From contig NZ_CP083956.1 in NCBI RefSeq assembly GCF_006442795.2, positions 744,001 through 808,000 of the forward strand: a stretch of 64,000 bases of DNA. The letters run 5' to 3'. Position 1 is the first letter of the stretch. Each line of letters begins with the position of its first letter. Position numbers and translations under genes: made by a program. Of this stretch, positions 10,420 to 18,671 are shown one piece after another. This DNA is from Mesorhizobium sp. B1-1-8. Lineage in GTDB: Bacteria > Pseudomonadota > Alphaproteobacteria > Rhizobiales > Rhizobiaceae. A model generated the notes under the pieces. It ran no database searches and was not told the origin of the DNA. It saw nothing but the letters and a program-made list of their open reading frames with translations.

Positions 10420-10569
10420 TCTTTTCGCTTCGGCTGATCTCTCCCGAACCACGCCCAAGGGCCATGCTCTGAGCCGCGACGAAGTTTCGCCATAGGCAAG
10501 CCGCGACCGGGACGTTAAGAGGGTGCCGAAACCAGTCTGGCCCTGCGAGAACCACGAAGCGCTCCCGAT

Positions 10570-12429
10570 TTGACAATTCAAAATCCACTCAAACTGAAAG
10601 TTCAGCCCGCTGAAGTCTCGGCGGTGCTGCGCCGCATCCTGGCTGAAAACGGCGATGAATACCGCTGGACCTATGTCGTTGCCATCGTCTGCCTGCTGAT
10701 TGTTGCCGGCACTACGGCCTTCACGGCATGGATCATGGCCCCGATGATCAACGGGATATTCGTCGAACGGCGCGGCGACATGATCGTCTGGATCTGCGCC
10801 GGTTTCCTGGGAGCCTCCCTGCTGCGCGGTTTCGCCGGTTACGGCCAGGCAGTCGCGTTGGCCAAGATCGGCAACAATCTGGTCGCGCGCTACCAGAAGC
10901 GCACCTTCGACCACCTGATGAAGCTCGGCGTCAACTTCTTCAACGACACGCGGTCCGGCCGTCTGGCGGCACAGGTCAACGAAAATGTCGGCGGCATTCG
11001 CGATCTCCTGTCGCTGACGCTGACCTCCATCAGCCGCGACGCGGTCTCGCTGGTTGGCCTCGTCGGCGTGATGATCTACCAGGATCCGGTGTTGTCGCTC
11101 AGCTCGCTGCTGATCGGGCCGCCGCTGATCTGGGCCGTCATCTACATCACCCGCCGACTGCGGCGTATCAACAGGGAATCCGTACTGATCAACTCGCGGC
11201 TAAACGGGTCGGTGCAGGAGGCCACCCAAGGCATCGCCATCGTCAAGGCCTTCACCCTGGAGCACGAGCTGGCGCGGCGCATCGGCATCATGGCCGATAC
11301 GGCCGAGCAGCGTAACAACAAGATCGCCCGGGTCTCGGAGCGACTGTCCCCGATTTCCGAGATTCTCGGCGGTCTCGCCGTCACCGCTGTCATCGCCTAT
11401 TCCGGCTATCGAGCGCTGGTGCTTGGGGAGCCGCCCGGCGCGGTGTTTTCCTTCATCACGGCGCTAATCTGGGCCTACGATCCGGCAAGACGCCTGGCGC
11501 GCACCCAGGTCGGCATGGAACGCGCGCTGGTCAATGCGCGCATGATCTACGAACTGCTCGACATCGAGCCGCAGCAGGGCGACGCGCCTGGCGCCATCGA
11601 GGCGAAGATCACCAGTGGCGAGGTGCGCTTCAACAATGTCACCTTCGGTTATACCGGAGACATGCCGGTGCTGCGCGATCTGAGCTTTACCGCCGCCGCC
11701 GGCAAGCTCACGGCCATCGTCGGCGCTTCCGGCGCCGGCAAGTCGACACTGGTGGCGCTGCTGCAGCGCTTCTACGACGTCGGCCGCGGCAGCATCGAGG
11801 TCGACGGCCAGGACATCTCCAAGGTGACCAAGCAGTCGCTCCGCGGTTCGATCGCCTATGTCTCGCAGGCACCCTATCTGTTCGAGGGCACGATCCGCGA
11901 CAACATCCGCTACGGCCGGCTCTCGGCGACCGATGCCGAGATCGAGGTTGCGGCAAGCCAGGCGGCTGCCGACGAGTTCATCCGCCAGCAGCCGCAGGGC
12001 TACGATACGCCGGTCGGCGAAGGCGGCTCGACCCTTTCCGGCGGCCAGCGCCAACGCGTGTCGATCGCCCGCGCCATAGTGCGCCAGGCGCCGATCCTGC
12101 TGCTCGACGAAGCCACCTCGGCGCTGGATAACGAGGCGGAAGCGCGCGTCCAGGAAGCGTTGACCCATGTCATGCAAGGCCGCACCACCATCGTCATCGC
12201 GCACCGGCTGTCGACGGTGGTCAATGCCGACCACATCATCGTGCTGGAAGAGGGCCGGCTGGTCGAGGAAGGCACGCATGCCGCGCTGATGGCCGACCCG
12301 CACAGCGTCTATGCCCGCTTCCACCGGGTGCAGGGCAAGCGGGGGCTGGGGCTTGTCGACGACGCCAAGCCGATCCAAACTCCGGTCACACGCAGCCGCG
12401 CGAGAAAGACGGTCGGGAGAGAAGCATGA
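10570..12429 (+). CDS. MsbA-like ABC transporter, permease/ATPase fusion
   Basis: A 619-residue half-transporter that works as a homodimer exporting lipids or other hydrophobic substrates. A six-helix membrane domain covers roughly residues 30-320 ([40 protein letters not shown]). The ATPase domain has Walker [10 protein letters not shown], the Q-loop [13 protein letters not shown], signature LSGGQRQRV, Walker [13 protein letters not shown] and the H-loop IAHRLST. The start is a TTG with no strong SD; no ATG precedes the first helix. The gene overlaps dapB by four bases. MsbA would fit lipid A export, but the substrate is not proven. Confidence 0.92.
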   Translation: MTIQNPLKLKVQPAEVSAVLRRILAENGDEYRWTYVVAIVCLLIVAGTTAFTAWIMAPMINGIFVERRGDMIVWICAGFLGASLLRGFAGYGQAVALAKIGNNLVARYQKRTFDHLMKLGVNFFNDTRSGRLAAQVNENVGGIRDLLSLTLTSISRDAVSLVGLVGVMIYQDPVLSLSSLLIGPPLIWAVIYITRRLRRINRESVLINSRLNGSVQEATQGIAIVKAFTLEHELARRIGIMADTAEQRNNKIARVSERLSPISEILGGLAVTAVIAYSGYRALVLGEPPGAVFSFITALIWAYDPARRLARTQVGMERALVNARMIYELLDIEPQQGDAPGAIEAKITSGEVRFNNVTFGYTGDMPVLRDLSFTAAAGKLTAIVGASGAGKSTLVALLQRFYDVGRGSIEVDGQDISKVTKQSLRGSIAYVSQAPYLFEGTIRDNIRYGRLSATDAEIEVAASQAAADEFIRQQPQGYDTPVGEGGSTLSGGQRQRVSIARAIVRQAPILLLDEATSALDNEAEARVQEALTHVMQGRTTIVIAHRLSTVVNADHIIVLEEGRLVEEGTHAALMADPHSVYARFHRVQGKRGLGLVDDAKPIQTPVTRSRARKTVGREA

Positions 12430-13247
12430 GCGAAGCGGGCGATATGGGCCTGGTGGTGGTCGGCGCCGCCGGCCGCATGGGGCAGACGCTGATCCGCGCC
12501 ATCCACACCATGCCCGGCGCGCGCGTCGCCGGCGCGGTCGAGCGCCCGGGCTCGCCCCATCTGGGCAAGGATGCCGGCGAGCTTGCCGGCCTCGGCATCA
12601 TCAACGTGCCGGTCGTCGACGACCCGCTGCCGGCCTTTGCCAAGGCCGACGGCGTGCTCGATTTCACGGCGCCCGGCGCAAGCGTCGAATTCGCCGGCTA
12701 TGCCGCGCAGGCACGGATCGTCCATGTCATCGGCACCACCGGCTGCTCGGCCGACGACAATGAAAAGATCGCCGCCGCGGCGCGCCACGCGACCATCGTC
12801 AAATCCGGCAATATGAGCCTCGGCGTCAACCTTTTGGCAGTGCTGGTGGAACAGGCCGCGCGTGCGCTCGAGGCCGATGATTTCGACATCGAGATCCTGG
12901 AAATGCACCATCGCCACAAGGTCGACGCGCCGTCCGGCACGGCGCTGCTGCTCGGCGAGGCGGCGGCGAAGGGGCGCGGGATCGCTTTGCAGGACAACAG
13001 CGTGCGGGTGCGCGACGGCCATACCGGCGTGCGCAAGCCAGGTGCGGTCGGCTTCGCCACCTTGCGCGGCGGCTCGGTGGTCGGCGACCACAGCGTGATC
13101 TTGGCCGGCACCGGCGAGCGCATCACGCTGTCCCACCAGGCCGAGGACCGGGCGATCTTCGCCCGCGGCGCCGTAAAGGCGGCGCTTTGGGCCCGCGGCA
13201 GGAAACCGGGCCTGTATTCAATGCGGGACGTGCTCGGCCTGAGCTGA
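12426..13247 (+). CDS. dapB: 4-hydroxy-tetrahydrodipicolinate reductase
   Basis: A 273-residue NAD(P)H enzyme of the diaminopimelate/lysine pathway. The nucleotide-binding [14 protein letters not shown] is at the N-terminus, [12 protein letters not shown] follows, and the catalytic signature [20 protein letters not shown] with the His pair and Lys is complete. [15 protein letters not shown] and [19 protein letters not shown] close the substrate-binding domain. The ATG overlaps the stop of the ABC transporter gene, and gpmA follows 34 bases on. Confidence 0.97.
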   Translation: MSEAGDMGLVVVGAAGRMGQTLIRAIHTMPGARVAGAVERPGSPHLGKDAGELAGLGIINVPVVDDPLPAFAKADGVLDFTAPGASVEFAGYAAQARIVHVIGTTGCSADDNEKIAAAARHATIVKSGNMSLGVNLLAVLVEQAARALEADDFDIEILEMHHRHKVDAPSGTALLLGEAAAKGRGIALQDNSVRVRDGHTGVRKPGAVGFATLRGGSVVGDHSVILAGTGERITLSHQAEDRAIFARGAVKAALWARGRKPGLYSMRDVLGLS

Positions 13248-13281
13248 GGCGGTCCTTTCAACTCATCCCAGAGGAGCAAAC

Positions 13282-13902
13282 ATGTCGGGAACTCTCGTGC
13301 TCGTGCGCCATGGCCAGAGCGAATGGAACCTGAAGAACCTGTTCACCGGCTGGCGCGACGTCGACCTGACCGAGCAGGGCCGCGCCGAGGCCATTGCCGC
13401 CGGCGAAAAGCTCAAGGCGCGCGGCCTGAAATTCGACATCGCCTTCACCTCGGCGCTGATCCGGGCGCAGAAGACCTGCCAGCTTATCCTCGACGTGGTC
13501 GGCCAGAGCGATCTGAAAACAATCCGCGACCAGGCGCTCAACGAGCGCGACTATGGCGACCTCTCCGGCCTCAACAAGGACGATGCGCGCAAGAAATGGG
13601 GCGAGGAGCAGGTGCATATCTGGCGCCGCTCCTATGACGTCTCGCCGCCCGGCGGCGAAAGCCTGAAGGATACCGGCGCGCGGGTGTGGCCCTATTATCT
13701 GCACGATCTGCAGCCGCATGTGCTGCGCGGCGAGACGGTGCTGGTCGCCGCGCACGGCAACTCGCTGCGCGCGCTGATCATGGCGCTGGACGGCAAGAGC
13801 GGCGAAGAGATCGTCAAGCTGGAACTCGGCACCGGCGTGCCGGTGATCTACAAGCTCAACGCCGATTCCACCGTGGCGTCGAAGGACGTGCTGGAAGGGT
13901 GA
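13282..13902 (+). CDS. gpmA: 2,3-bisphosphoglycerate-dependent phosphoglycerate mutase
   Basis: A 206-residue glycolytic enzyme interconverting 3- and 2-phosphoglycerate. The phosphohistidine motif [12 protein letters not shown] is at residues 5-16, with [14 protein letters not shown], the [15 protein letters not shown] segment holding the acid-base glutamate, [17 protein letters not shown], and the second active-site histidine in [11 protein letters not shown]. The length fits the shorter alphaproteobacterial type. A strong SD (CAGAGGAG) precedes the ATG. Confidence 0.96.
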   Translation: MSGTLVLVRHGQSEWNLKNLFTGWRDVDLTEQGRAEAIAAGEKLKARGLKFDIAFTSALIRAQKTCQLILDVVGQSDLKTIRDQALNERDYGDLSGLNKDDARKKWGEEQVHIWRRSYDVSPPGGESLKDTGARVWPYYLHDLQPHVLRGETVLVAAHGNSLRALIMALDGKSGEEIVKLELGTGVPVIYKLNADSTVASKDVLEG

Positions 13903-13933
13903 GCCGGCACGTCGGCGGTGGTTCTTGCTTGAA

Positions 13934-13976
13934 CATGATCTTTTCCGAAAACCGGTTCCCACTTTTCGGGATCATG
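13934..13976. repeat. CATGATCTTTTCC palindromic repeat
   Basis: CATGATCTTTTCCGAAAACC pairs with TTTTCGGGATCATG at the other end. The same unit recurs at 28661-28726. Such short interspersed palindromes are frequent in Rhizobiales genomes; this one lies between gpmA and the tRNA. Confidence 0.7.
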
Positions 13977-14030
13977 CTTGGAAAAGCGCGTTGACAGCAA
14001 TCGTTTGCCCGCTTACATGACCCCGCACCA

Positions 14031-14115
14031 GCCCAGATGGCGGAATTGGTAGACGCGCACGGTTCAGGTCCGTGTTCCGCAAGGAGTGGAGGTTCGAGTC
14101 CTCTTCTGGGCACCA
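14031..14115 (+). tRNA. tRNA-Leu (anticodon CAG)
   Basis: The acceptor stem GCCCAGA (14031-14037) pairs with TCTGGGC (14105-14111), followed by discriminator A and encoded CCA. The anticodon loop TTCAGGT (14063-14069) has anticodon CAG at 14065-14067, closed by CACGG/CCGTG. The long variable arm (TTCCGCAAGGAG region) marks a class II tRNA, and GGTTCGAGTCC is the T arm. It decodes CUG, the dominant leucine codon in this GC-rich genome. Confidence 0.97.
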
Positions 14116-14148
14116 AATTCCCGTTCAGACGTTCTGACGCGATGAGCA

Positions 14149-14176
14149 AAAAGCCCGGATTTTCCGGGCTTTTTTG
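14149..14176 (+). terminator. Rho-independent terminator after tRNA-Leu
   Basis: AAAAAGCCCGGATTTTCCGG followed by GCTTTTTTG: a strong stem AAGCCCGG/CCGGGCTT with an ATTTT-type loop and a T tract, 33 bases after the tRNA. Confidence 0.93.
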
Positions 14177-14237
14177 TGCCCTGCAACTCGTCTCGGGTTG
14201 AACCGTTCCTATCTTGTCGTTAACCCGAGGTTCCGTG

Positions 14238-14957
14238 ATGCCCAAGCCATTCAAGGAATGGAAGGTTCTGCCGCATGGCGGGCTCACTCCTGTCGACGAT
14301 AATATCTTGACGGTGACCGGCGACATACCGATGCCCGTCGGCAACATGAAACGGCGTATGACGGTGGTGCGATTGCGCGACCAACGGCTCGTCATCTTCA
14401 GCGCCATCGCGCTTGACGACGAACAGATGCGCGGGATCGAGGCCTTCGGCGAGCCGGCTTTCCTGATCGTCCCTAATGATCATCACCGGCTCGATGCAAA
14501 GCCATGGAAGAACCGCTATCCCGCTCTTCAGGTCATTGCACCGCCGGGCGCGCTTAGCAGCGTCGAGAAGGCGGTACATGTCGACGCGGCACGCGGCGAC
14601 TTTGGCGATCCCGACGTCAAGTTCATCACCGTCCCCGGAACCCGCGATCGCGAAGCGGCGCTGCAAGTTGACGGACCAAACGGCACGACGCTCGTTCTCA
14701 ATGATATCGTCGGCAACATCCGCGATGCGTCCGGCTTTGCAGGTTGGGCATTGCGCATGATGGGATTTGCCGGTGATGAGCCCCATATACCCTGGCCGGT
14801 CAGGCTGACGATGGTCGGCGACAAGGCGGCACTGGCAGCGCAATTGAGACGATGGGCGGAACAGCCGGCGCTCAAGCGCATCCTTGTCTCGCATGGCTCC
14901 GTCATTACCGATGATCCGCGGGGGGCGCTGCACAAGCTGGCGACGTCGCTCGGATAG
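14238..14957 (+). CDS. DUF4336-like metallo-hydrolase-fold protein
   Basis: A 239-residue protein resembling DUF4336 family members, related to metallo-beta-lactamase-like hydrolases. Recognisable segments are the N-terminal LPHGGLTPVDDNILTVTGDI and MTVVRLRDQRLVIFSAIALD. Near the middle are FLIVPNDHHRLDAKPWKNRYP (HHRLD, a possible metal-binding stretch) and VLNDIVGNI; SHGSVITDDPRGAL is near the end. I start at MPKPFKEW, where GAGG is 7-8 bases upstream. It lies just upstream of the cNMP/TrxR-like flavoprotein, but the two need not be functionally linked. Substrate unknown. Confidence 0.75.
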   Translation: MPKPFKEWKVLPHGGLTPVDDNILTVTGDIPMPVGNMKRRMTVVRLRDQRLVIFSAIALDDEQMRGIEAFGEPAFLIVPNDHHRLDAKPWKNRYPALQVIAPPGALSSVEKAVHVDAARGDFGDPDVKFITVPGTRDREAALQVDGPNGTTLVLNDIVGNIRDASGFAGWALRMMGFAGDEPHIPWPVRLTMVGDKAALAAQLRRWAEQPALKRILVSHGSVITDDPRGALHKLATSLG

Positions 14958-15083
14958 CGGTTGGAATTGCCGGTTACGCCCGAGGATGATGAAGCGCGGA
15001 GGGCCGTCAACCAACCTCCCCTTCCGGCCAGTTCGCGAACAAACCGCTTCAAACCGCGCGACCGCTTCGCTACGGTCGGCACC

Positions 15084-16769
15084 ATGGCACCCACCGTCAG
15101 CCCGACCATCGCCGCGCGTCGCGACCAGATGTTTCCCATCCTGGCCGATGCGGATATCGACCGCGTGCGCCGGTTCGGCGAGGCCAGCACCTATGCGGCG
15201 GGGGAGCGCATCTTCACCGCCGGCACTGTGGCGCCGGGCCTGGTCGTAGTGCTGTCGGGCAAGGTCGACATCACGCAGGATGGGCTCGGCCGGCGCGAGA
15301 CGATCATCACCTACGGTCCGGGCAATTTCATCGGCGAGCTGGCGCAGCTTTCGAACCGGCCGTCGCTGGTCAGCGCCGAGGCCGTCGAGCCGGTGGAGGC
15401 GATCGTCATTCCCTCGCAGCGGCTGCGCGACCTGATGGTGCAGGAGGCCAATCTCGGCGAGCGCGTCATGCGGGCGCTGATCCTGCGTCGCGTCGGGCTC
15501 CTGGAAAGCGGCATCAGCGGACCGATCATCATCGGGCCGCCCGACAATGGCGACGTGTTGCGGCTGCAGGGATTTCTCACCCGCAGCGGCCTGCCGCACC
15601 GGGCGCTCGATTCCGACACCGACCCGTGCGCGAAAACGCTGATCGAGCGTTTCCATGTCGATCCGCACCATTTGCCGATCGTGCTCTGCCCGAACGGCAA
15701 ACTGCAGCACAATCCGGGCGAGAACGAGCTTGCCCGCTGCGTCGGCCTGCTGCGGCCGGTCGATGCCGACAAGATCTATGACGTGGCCATTGTCGGCGCC
15801 GGGCCGGCGGGACTGGCGGCGGCCGTCTATGCCGCCTCCGAAGGGCTGTCGACGATTGTGCTCGACTGCCGCGCCTTCGGCGGCCAGGCCGGCGCGTCGG
15901 CGCGCATCGAGAACTATCTCGGCTTCCCGACCGGGATAACCGGCATGGCGCTGATGGCGCGCGCCTACAACCAGGCGCAGAAGTTCGGCGTCGAGATGGT
16001 GATTCCCGACGAAGCCAGGCTGCTCAGCGCCGCCAATGACGGGGCCGGCTACAGGCTCGATGTCGGCGACGGCGAGATGGTGCGGACGCGCACCGTGGTG
16101 ATCGCCAGCGGGGCGCGCTACCGGCGGCTCGATGTCCCCAACCTGGCGCAGTTCGAAGGCACATCCGTGCACTACTGGGCCTCGCCGATCGAAGCGCGGC
16201 TGTGCAGCGGCCAGGAAGTGGCGCTGGTCGGCGCCGGCAATTCGGCGGGACAGGCGGCGGTCTATCTGGCCAGCCAGGTGCGGAAAGTAACGCTTCTGGC
16301 GCGCGGCGGCAGCCTCAACGCGACCATGTCGCGCTATCTGGTCGATCGCATCATGGCACAGCCCAATGTCGAGGTGCTGACCGGGACGGAGGTCGAGGCG
16401 CTGGAAGGCCACGACGGCAATCTCGGTGAGGTGCGCTGGCGCAACCGGATAACCGGCCTGGAGACGACGCGCCCCATCCGCCATCTCTTCCTGTTCATCG
16501 GCGCCGACCCGAACACGGATTGGCTGGCGAAGTGCAATGTAGCGCTGGACGCCAAGGGTTTCGTGCGCACCGGGCCGGACGTCGCGCCGGGACATGGCCC
16601 GATGGAGACCAGCCGCAGCGGCGTGTTCGCCATCGGCGACGTGCGCTGCGGCTCGACCAAGCGGGTCGCGGCCGCCGTCGGCGAAGGCGCCCAGGTGGTG
16701 GCGGCACTGCATGCCTATCTTGCACAGAGCCGCGGCGCCGCTCAACCCGAATTGGCGAGGAGATCGTGA
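15084..16769 (+). CDS. cNMP-binding / TrxR-like FAD-NAD(P)H oxidoreductase without CxxC
   Basis: A 561-residue three-part protein. Residues about 15-140 form a cyclic-nucleotide-binding domain (FTAGTVAPGLVVVLSGKVDI, GPGNFIGELAQLSNRPS, VIPSQRLRDLM). Residues about 150-225 look like a thioredoxin-fold domain without a cysteine pair (DVLRLQGFLTRSGLPHRALD, LPIVLCPNGKLQHNPGENEL). The rest is thioredoxin-reductase-like: FAD loop VGAGPAGLAAAVYAASEG, NADPH loop VGAGNSAGQAAVYLASQV, FAIGDVRCGSTKRVAAAVGEG. Where TrxB has its redox CxxC this protein reads HYWASPIEARLC, so it cannot reduce thioredoxin by the normal route. An upstream TTG at 14961 is possible. It overlaps the UBP zinc-finger gene by one base. 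Confidence 0.88.
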   Translation: MAPTVSPTIAARRDQMFPILADADIDRVRRFGEASTYAAGERIFTAGTVAPGLVVVLSGKVDITQDGLGRRETIITYGPGNFIGELAQLSNRPSLVSAEAVEPVEAIVIPSQRLRDLMVQEANLGERVMRALILRRVGLLESGISGPIIIGPPDNGDVLRLQGFLTRSGLPHRALDSDTDPCAKTLIERFHVDPHHLPIVLCPNGKLQHNPGENELARCVGLLRPVDADKIYDVAIVGAGPAGLAAAVYAASEGLSTIVLDCRAFGGQAGASARIENYLGFPTGITGMALMARAYNQAQKFGVEMVIPDEARLLSAANDGAGYRLDVGDGEMVRTRTVVIASGARYRRLDVPNLAQFEGTSVHYWASPIEARLCSGQEVALVGAGNSAGQAAVYLASQVRKVTLLARGGSLNATMSRYLVDRIMAQPNVEVLTGTEVEALEGHDGNLGEVRWRNRITGLETTRPIRHLFLFIGADPNTDWLAKCNVALDAKGFVRTGPDVAPGHGPMETSRSGVFAIGDVRCGSTKRVAAAVGEGAQVVAALHAYLAQSRGAAQPELARRS

Positions 16770-17074
16770 TGGACGAATGCCGGCACACGCGCGACATCAA
16801 GGACGTGACGCCGAGCGCGCTCGGCTGCGAGGAATGCCTGAAGAGCGGATCGATGTGGGTGCATCTCAGGCTCTGCCGCAGCTGCGGCCACGTCGGCTGC
16901 TGCGACGACTCGCCCAACCGCCACGCCACCAAACATTTTCACGCCACCAAGCACCCGATCATCGAGGGCTACGATCCGCCGGAAGGCTGGGCCTGGTGCT
17001 ATGTCGACGAGGTGTTCATCGACCTCGGCGGCGATACGACGCCGCAGAACGGCCCGATCCCGAAGTTTGTTTGA
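16769..17074 (+). CDS. UBP-type zinc finger protein
   Basis: A 101-residue protein that is almost wholly one zf-UBP domain: C4, H6, C20, C23, C36, C39, C44 and several histidines (RHATKHFHATKH) give the expected zinc ligands. In eukaryotes this domain binds the ubiquitin C-terminus. Bacterial stand-alone versions have no settled role. The start overlaps the stop of the flavoprotein (TGATG), with GAGGAG as SD, so the two are translationally coupled and probably act together. Confidence 0.9.
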   Translation: MDECRHTRDIKDVTPSALGCEECLKSGSMWVHLRLCRSCGHVGCCDDSPNRHATKHFHATKHPIIEGYDPPEGWAWCYVDEVFIDLGGDTTPQNGPIPKFV

Positions 17075-17115
17075 GTTGGGATGGCGACGGACGGCAATGG
17101 CTGCCTACCACTTGC

Positions 17116-17295
17116 CTATTTCACCGAACTGGTGACGGTCCGGTCAACGCCGTCGGCAGCGGATTTGCGTTCGTTGCCGGCCAGCGCGCCTATGATCAGA
17201 AGGCTGACGACGACCGGCACAAACAGGATGGCGACGCGGGCCTGCACGTAAAATATGGCGCGCCATTCATTGCGCTTTTCGGGGCTGTCTTTCAT
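17116..17295 (-). CDS. Small single-span membrane protein
   Basis: A 59-residue protein starting MKDSPEKRNEWRAIFYVQAR with one clear membrane helix (VAILFVPVVVSLLIIGALAG) and a polar tail. GGAG lies nine bases before the ATG; a longer frame to 17352 lacks such support. No family recognised. Confidence 0.55.
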   Translation of the reverse strand: MKDSPEKRNEWRAIFYVQARVAILFVPVVVSLLIIGALAGNERKSAADGVDRTVTSSVK

Positions 17296-17398
17296 CGTGC
17301 TCGCTCCGTCTGCGCCTCCCAGGGCGGGAGATAAAGACGAAGCGTTAAACAACCTTTGCCGAATGGGTTAACGAGTTCCGATCTGCTATTGCGAGGTC

Positions 17399-17569
17399 AT
17401 GAAAAACGACCGCAAAGACGAGCTTCCCTCCTGGGAGACATTTACGAGCCGTATCGAGGTTCCGCTGGAGGTCTATGCGGAGTTCCTGGCGCTGCTCGAT
17501 GCACCGCCCAAATCCAACGAGAAATTGTCCAAGCTGATGAGCGCTCCGCTGCCTTGGGAGGGCAAGTGA
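17399..17569 (+). CDS. Short protein resembling the C-terminus of DUF1778/TacA antitoxins
   Basis: A 56-residue frame (MKNDRKDELPSWETFTSRIE...). Its second half, LEVYAEFLALLDAPPKSNEK followed by LSKLMSAPLPWE, resembles the C-terminal toxin-binding tail of DUF1778 antitoxins, which ends in a similar LDxPPxPNxxLxKLM pattern. The ribbon-helix-helix DNA-binding half is missing and no GNAT toxin gene follows, so this is a relic or a stand-alone small protein. A GAGG sits only two bases before the ATG, which is close for an SD. Confidence 0.5.
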   Translation: MKNDRKDELPSWETFTSRIEVPLEVYAEFLALLDAPPKSNEKLSKLMSAPLPWEGK

Positions 17570-17590
17570 CGCCGCAATAGGCAGCGCCAG

Positions 17591-17739
17591 CCCCCACTCC
17601 GGCCGCTGCGCGGCCACCTCTCCCCCATGTTCATGAGGAAACCCAAGCTTGCGAACGGCGCCGCCTCGGCGATTGGCGTTTCCTCTCCCTCCACGAATGT
17701 GGGGAGAGGTGGCTCGGCGAAGCCGAGACGGAGTGGGGG
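17591..17739. repeat. Long inverted repeat, CCCCCACTCC type
   Basis: The outer arms are CCCCCACTCCGGCC-like and GGAGTGGGGG. Inside, each arm folds again (CCGCTGCGCGG; CTCGGCGAAGCCGAG; CCTCTCCCC...GGGGAGAGG). This is a compound palindrome similar in style to 60210-60351 and 61784-61930. Confidence 0.75.
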
Positions 17740-17810
17740 AGCGCCCTATGCTATTGGATGCTGGATGTGCTTTCAGTTCTGACGACAGGCTGAAAGTCCG
17801 CCCTCGCCGA

Positions 17811-18626
17811 TCAGCGTGCCGGCAGCCCGAACAACCTGCCGCCCGCCTCCACGACGTCGCCGATGCCGGCAAGCCGCAGGCAATGCCAGGCCATGGAATG
17901 GTTCGAGGAGGTGACGGGAATGCCGATGCGCCGCTCCAACTCGGTCACCGCTTCGGCGACGCGCAGGCTGGTGCAGGAGATGAAAATCGCTTCGACGCCG
18001 GGCACGGCCGCCATCTTTTCGGCCGCCGCCTCGATCGAGGCGAGCGAGATGCGGGCGGCTTCGCGGTCGTCGCGGCGGTCGAAAGTGGCGACGGCGGCTA
18101 TGTCGAGGCCGCGGCCGCTGAAATAGGCGACGAGGCCTTCATTGATCTGCGGCGAATAGGGTGTCAGCAGGCCGATGCCCTTGACGCCGAGCGCCTTGAA
18201 GGCGGTGAGCGCGCCGGTGACCGGCGTGGTGCAGGCGACGCCCGGCCGCGCCTTGCGGATCTCCGCGAACACGGTTTCCTCGCCGAGCGTCATGGTCGCC
18301 GACGTGCAGCCGAAGCCGACGACGTCAAGCGGCATGCCGGGCAGGATGAGGTCGACGCAAGGCGCAAGCCGCGGGCCGATGGCGCGCAGCGTTTGCGGCG
18401 TGATGTCGTTGTCGTTGAAGACGCGCGCCTCGTAGAAGGCGACGCCCGGAATGCGGATCAGCGCGCGGAATTCGTGCTCCAGCGTCTGGTCGCTGGCCAA
18501 TATGGCAAGCCCGATCGCCGCCCGCGAGGCGAGGCCGCCGTCCAGTTCCGACGGCAGCACGCCGAGGTCGACCGGTTTGGGATCGACCGGAGCCGATGGC
18601 GCAAGAACGGCGGCGTTGGCAGGCAT
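17811..18626 (-). CDS. Asp/Glu racemase superfamily protein, maleate isomerase-like
   Basis: A 271-residue cofactor-independent racemase/isomerase. The two halves each present a cysteine in the expected place: VVGFGCTSATMTLGEE (C107) and IFISCTSLRVAEAV (C218). LGVLPSELDGGLASRAAIG at the N-terminus and ITPQTLRAIGPRLA fit the maleate isomerase/arylmalonate decarboxylase branch, which includes EutA-type ectoine-utilisation proteins. Substrate cannot be assigned. GGGA precedes the ATG. It is followed on the other side by dadA in the same direction, so a role in amino-acid conversion is possible. Confidence 0.8.
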   Translation of the reverse strand: MPANAAVLAPSAPVDPKPVDLGVLPSELDGGLASRAAIGLAILASDQTLEHEFRALIRIPGVAFYEARVFNDNDITPQTLRAIGPRLAPCVDLILPGMPLDVVGFGCTSATMTLGEETVFAEIRKARPGVACTTPVTGALTAFKALGVKGIGLLTPYSPQINEGLVAYFSGRGLDIAAVATFDRRDDREAARISLASIEAAAEKMAAVPGVEAIFISCTSLRVAEAVTELERRIGIPVTSSNHSMAWHCLRLAGIGDVVEAGGRLFGLPAR

Positions 18627-18671
18627 GGCGTTCCCTTTCTCGTTCGATCCAATTCCTGGCGGATCATACTC

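Noticed and set aside
9355..10914. Minus-strand frame (519 codons)
   Set aside because: It is antisense to glk and the start of the ABC transporter.
14220..16745. Long open frame (841 codons) on the minus strand
   Set aside because: It lies antisense to the DUF4336-like gene and the flavoprotein, whose motifs are clear; His/Arg-rich composition is typical of antisense frames in GC-rich DNA.
17343..17373. CGTTAA/TTAACG inverted pair as a CtrA site
   Set aside because: The TTAA halves are about 20 bases apart, not 7.
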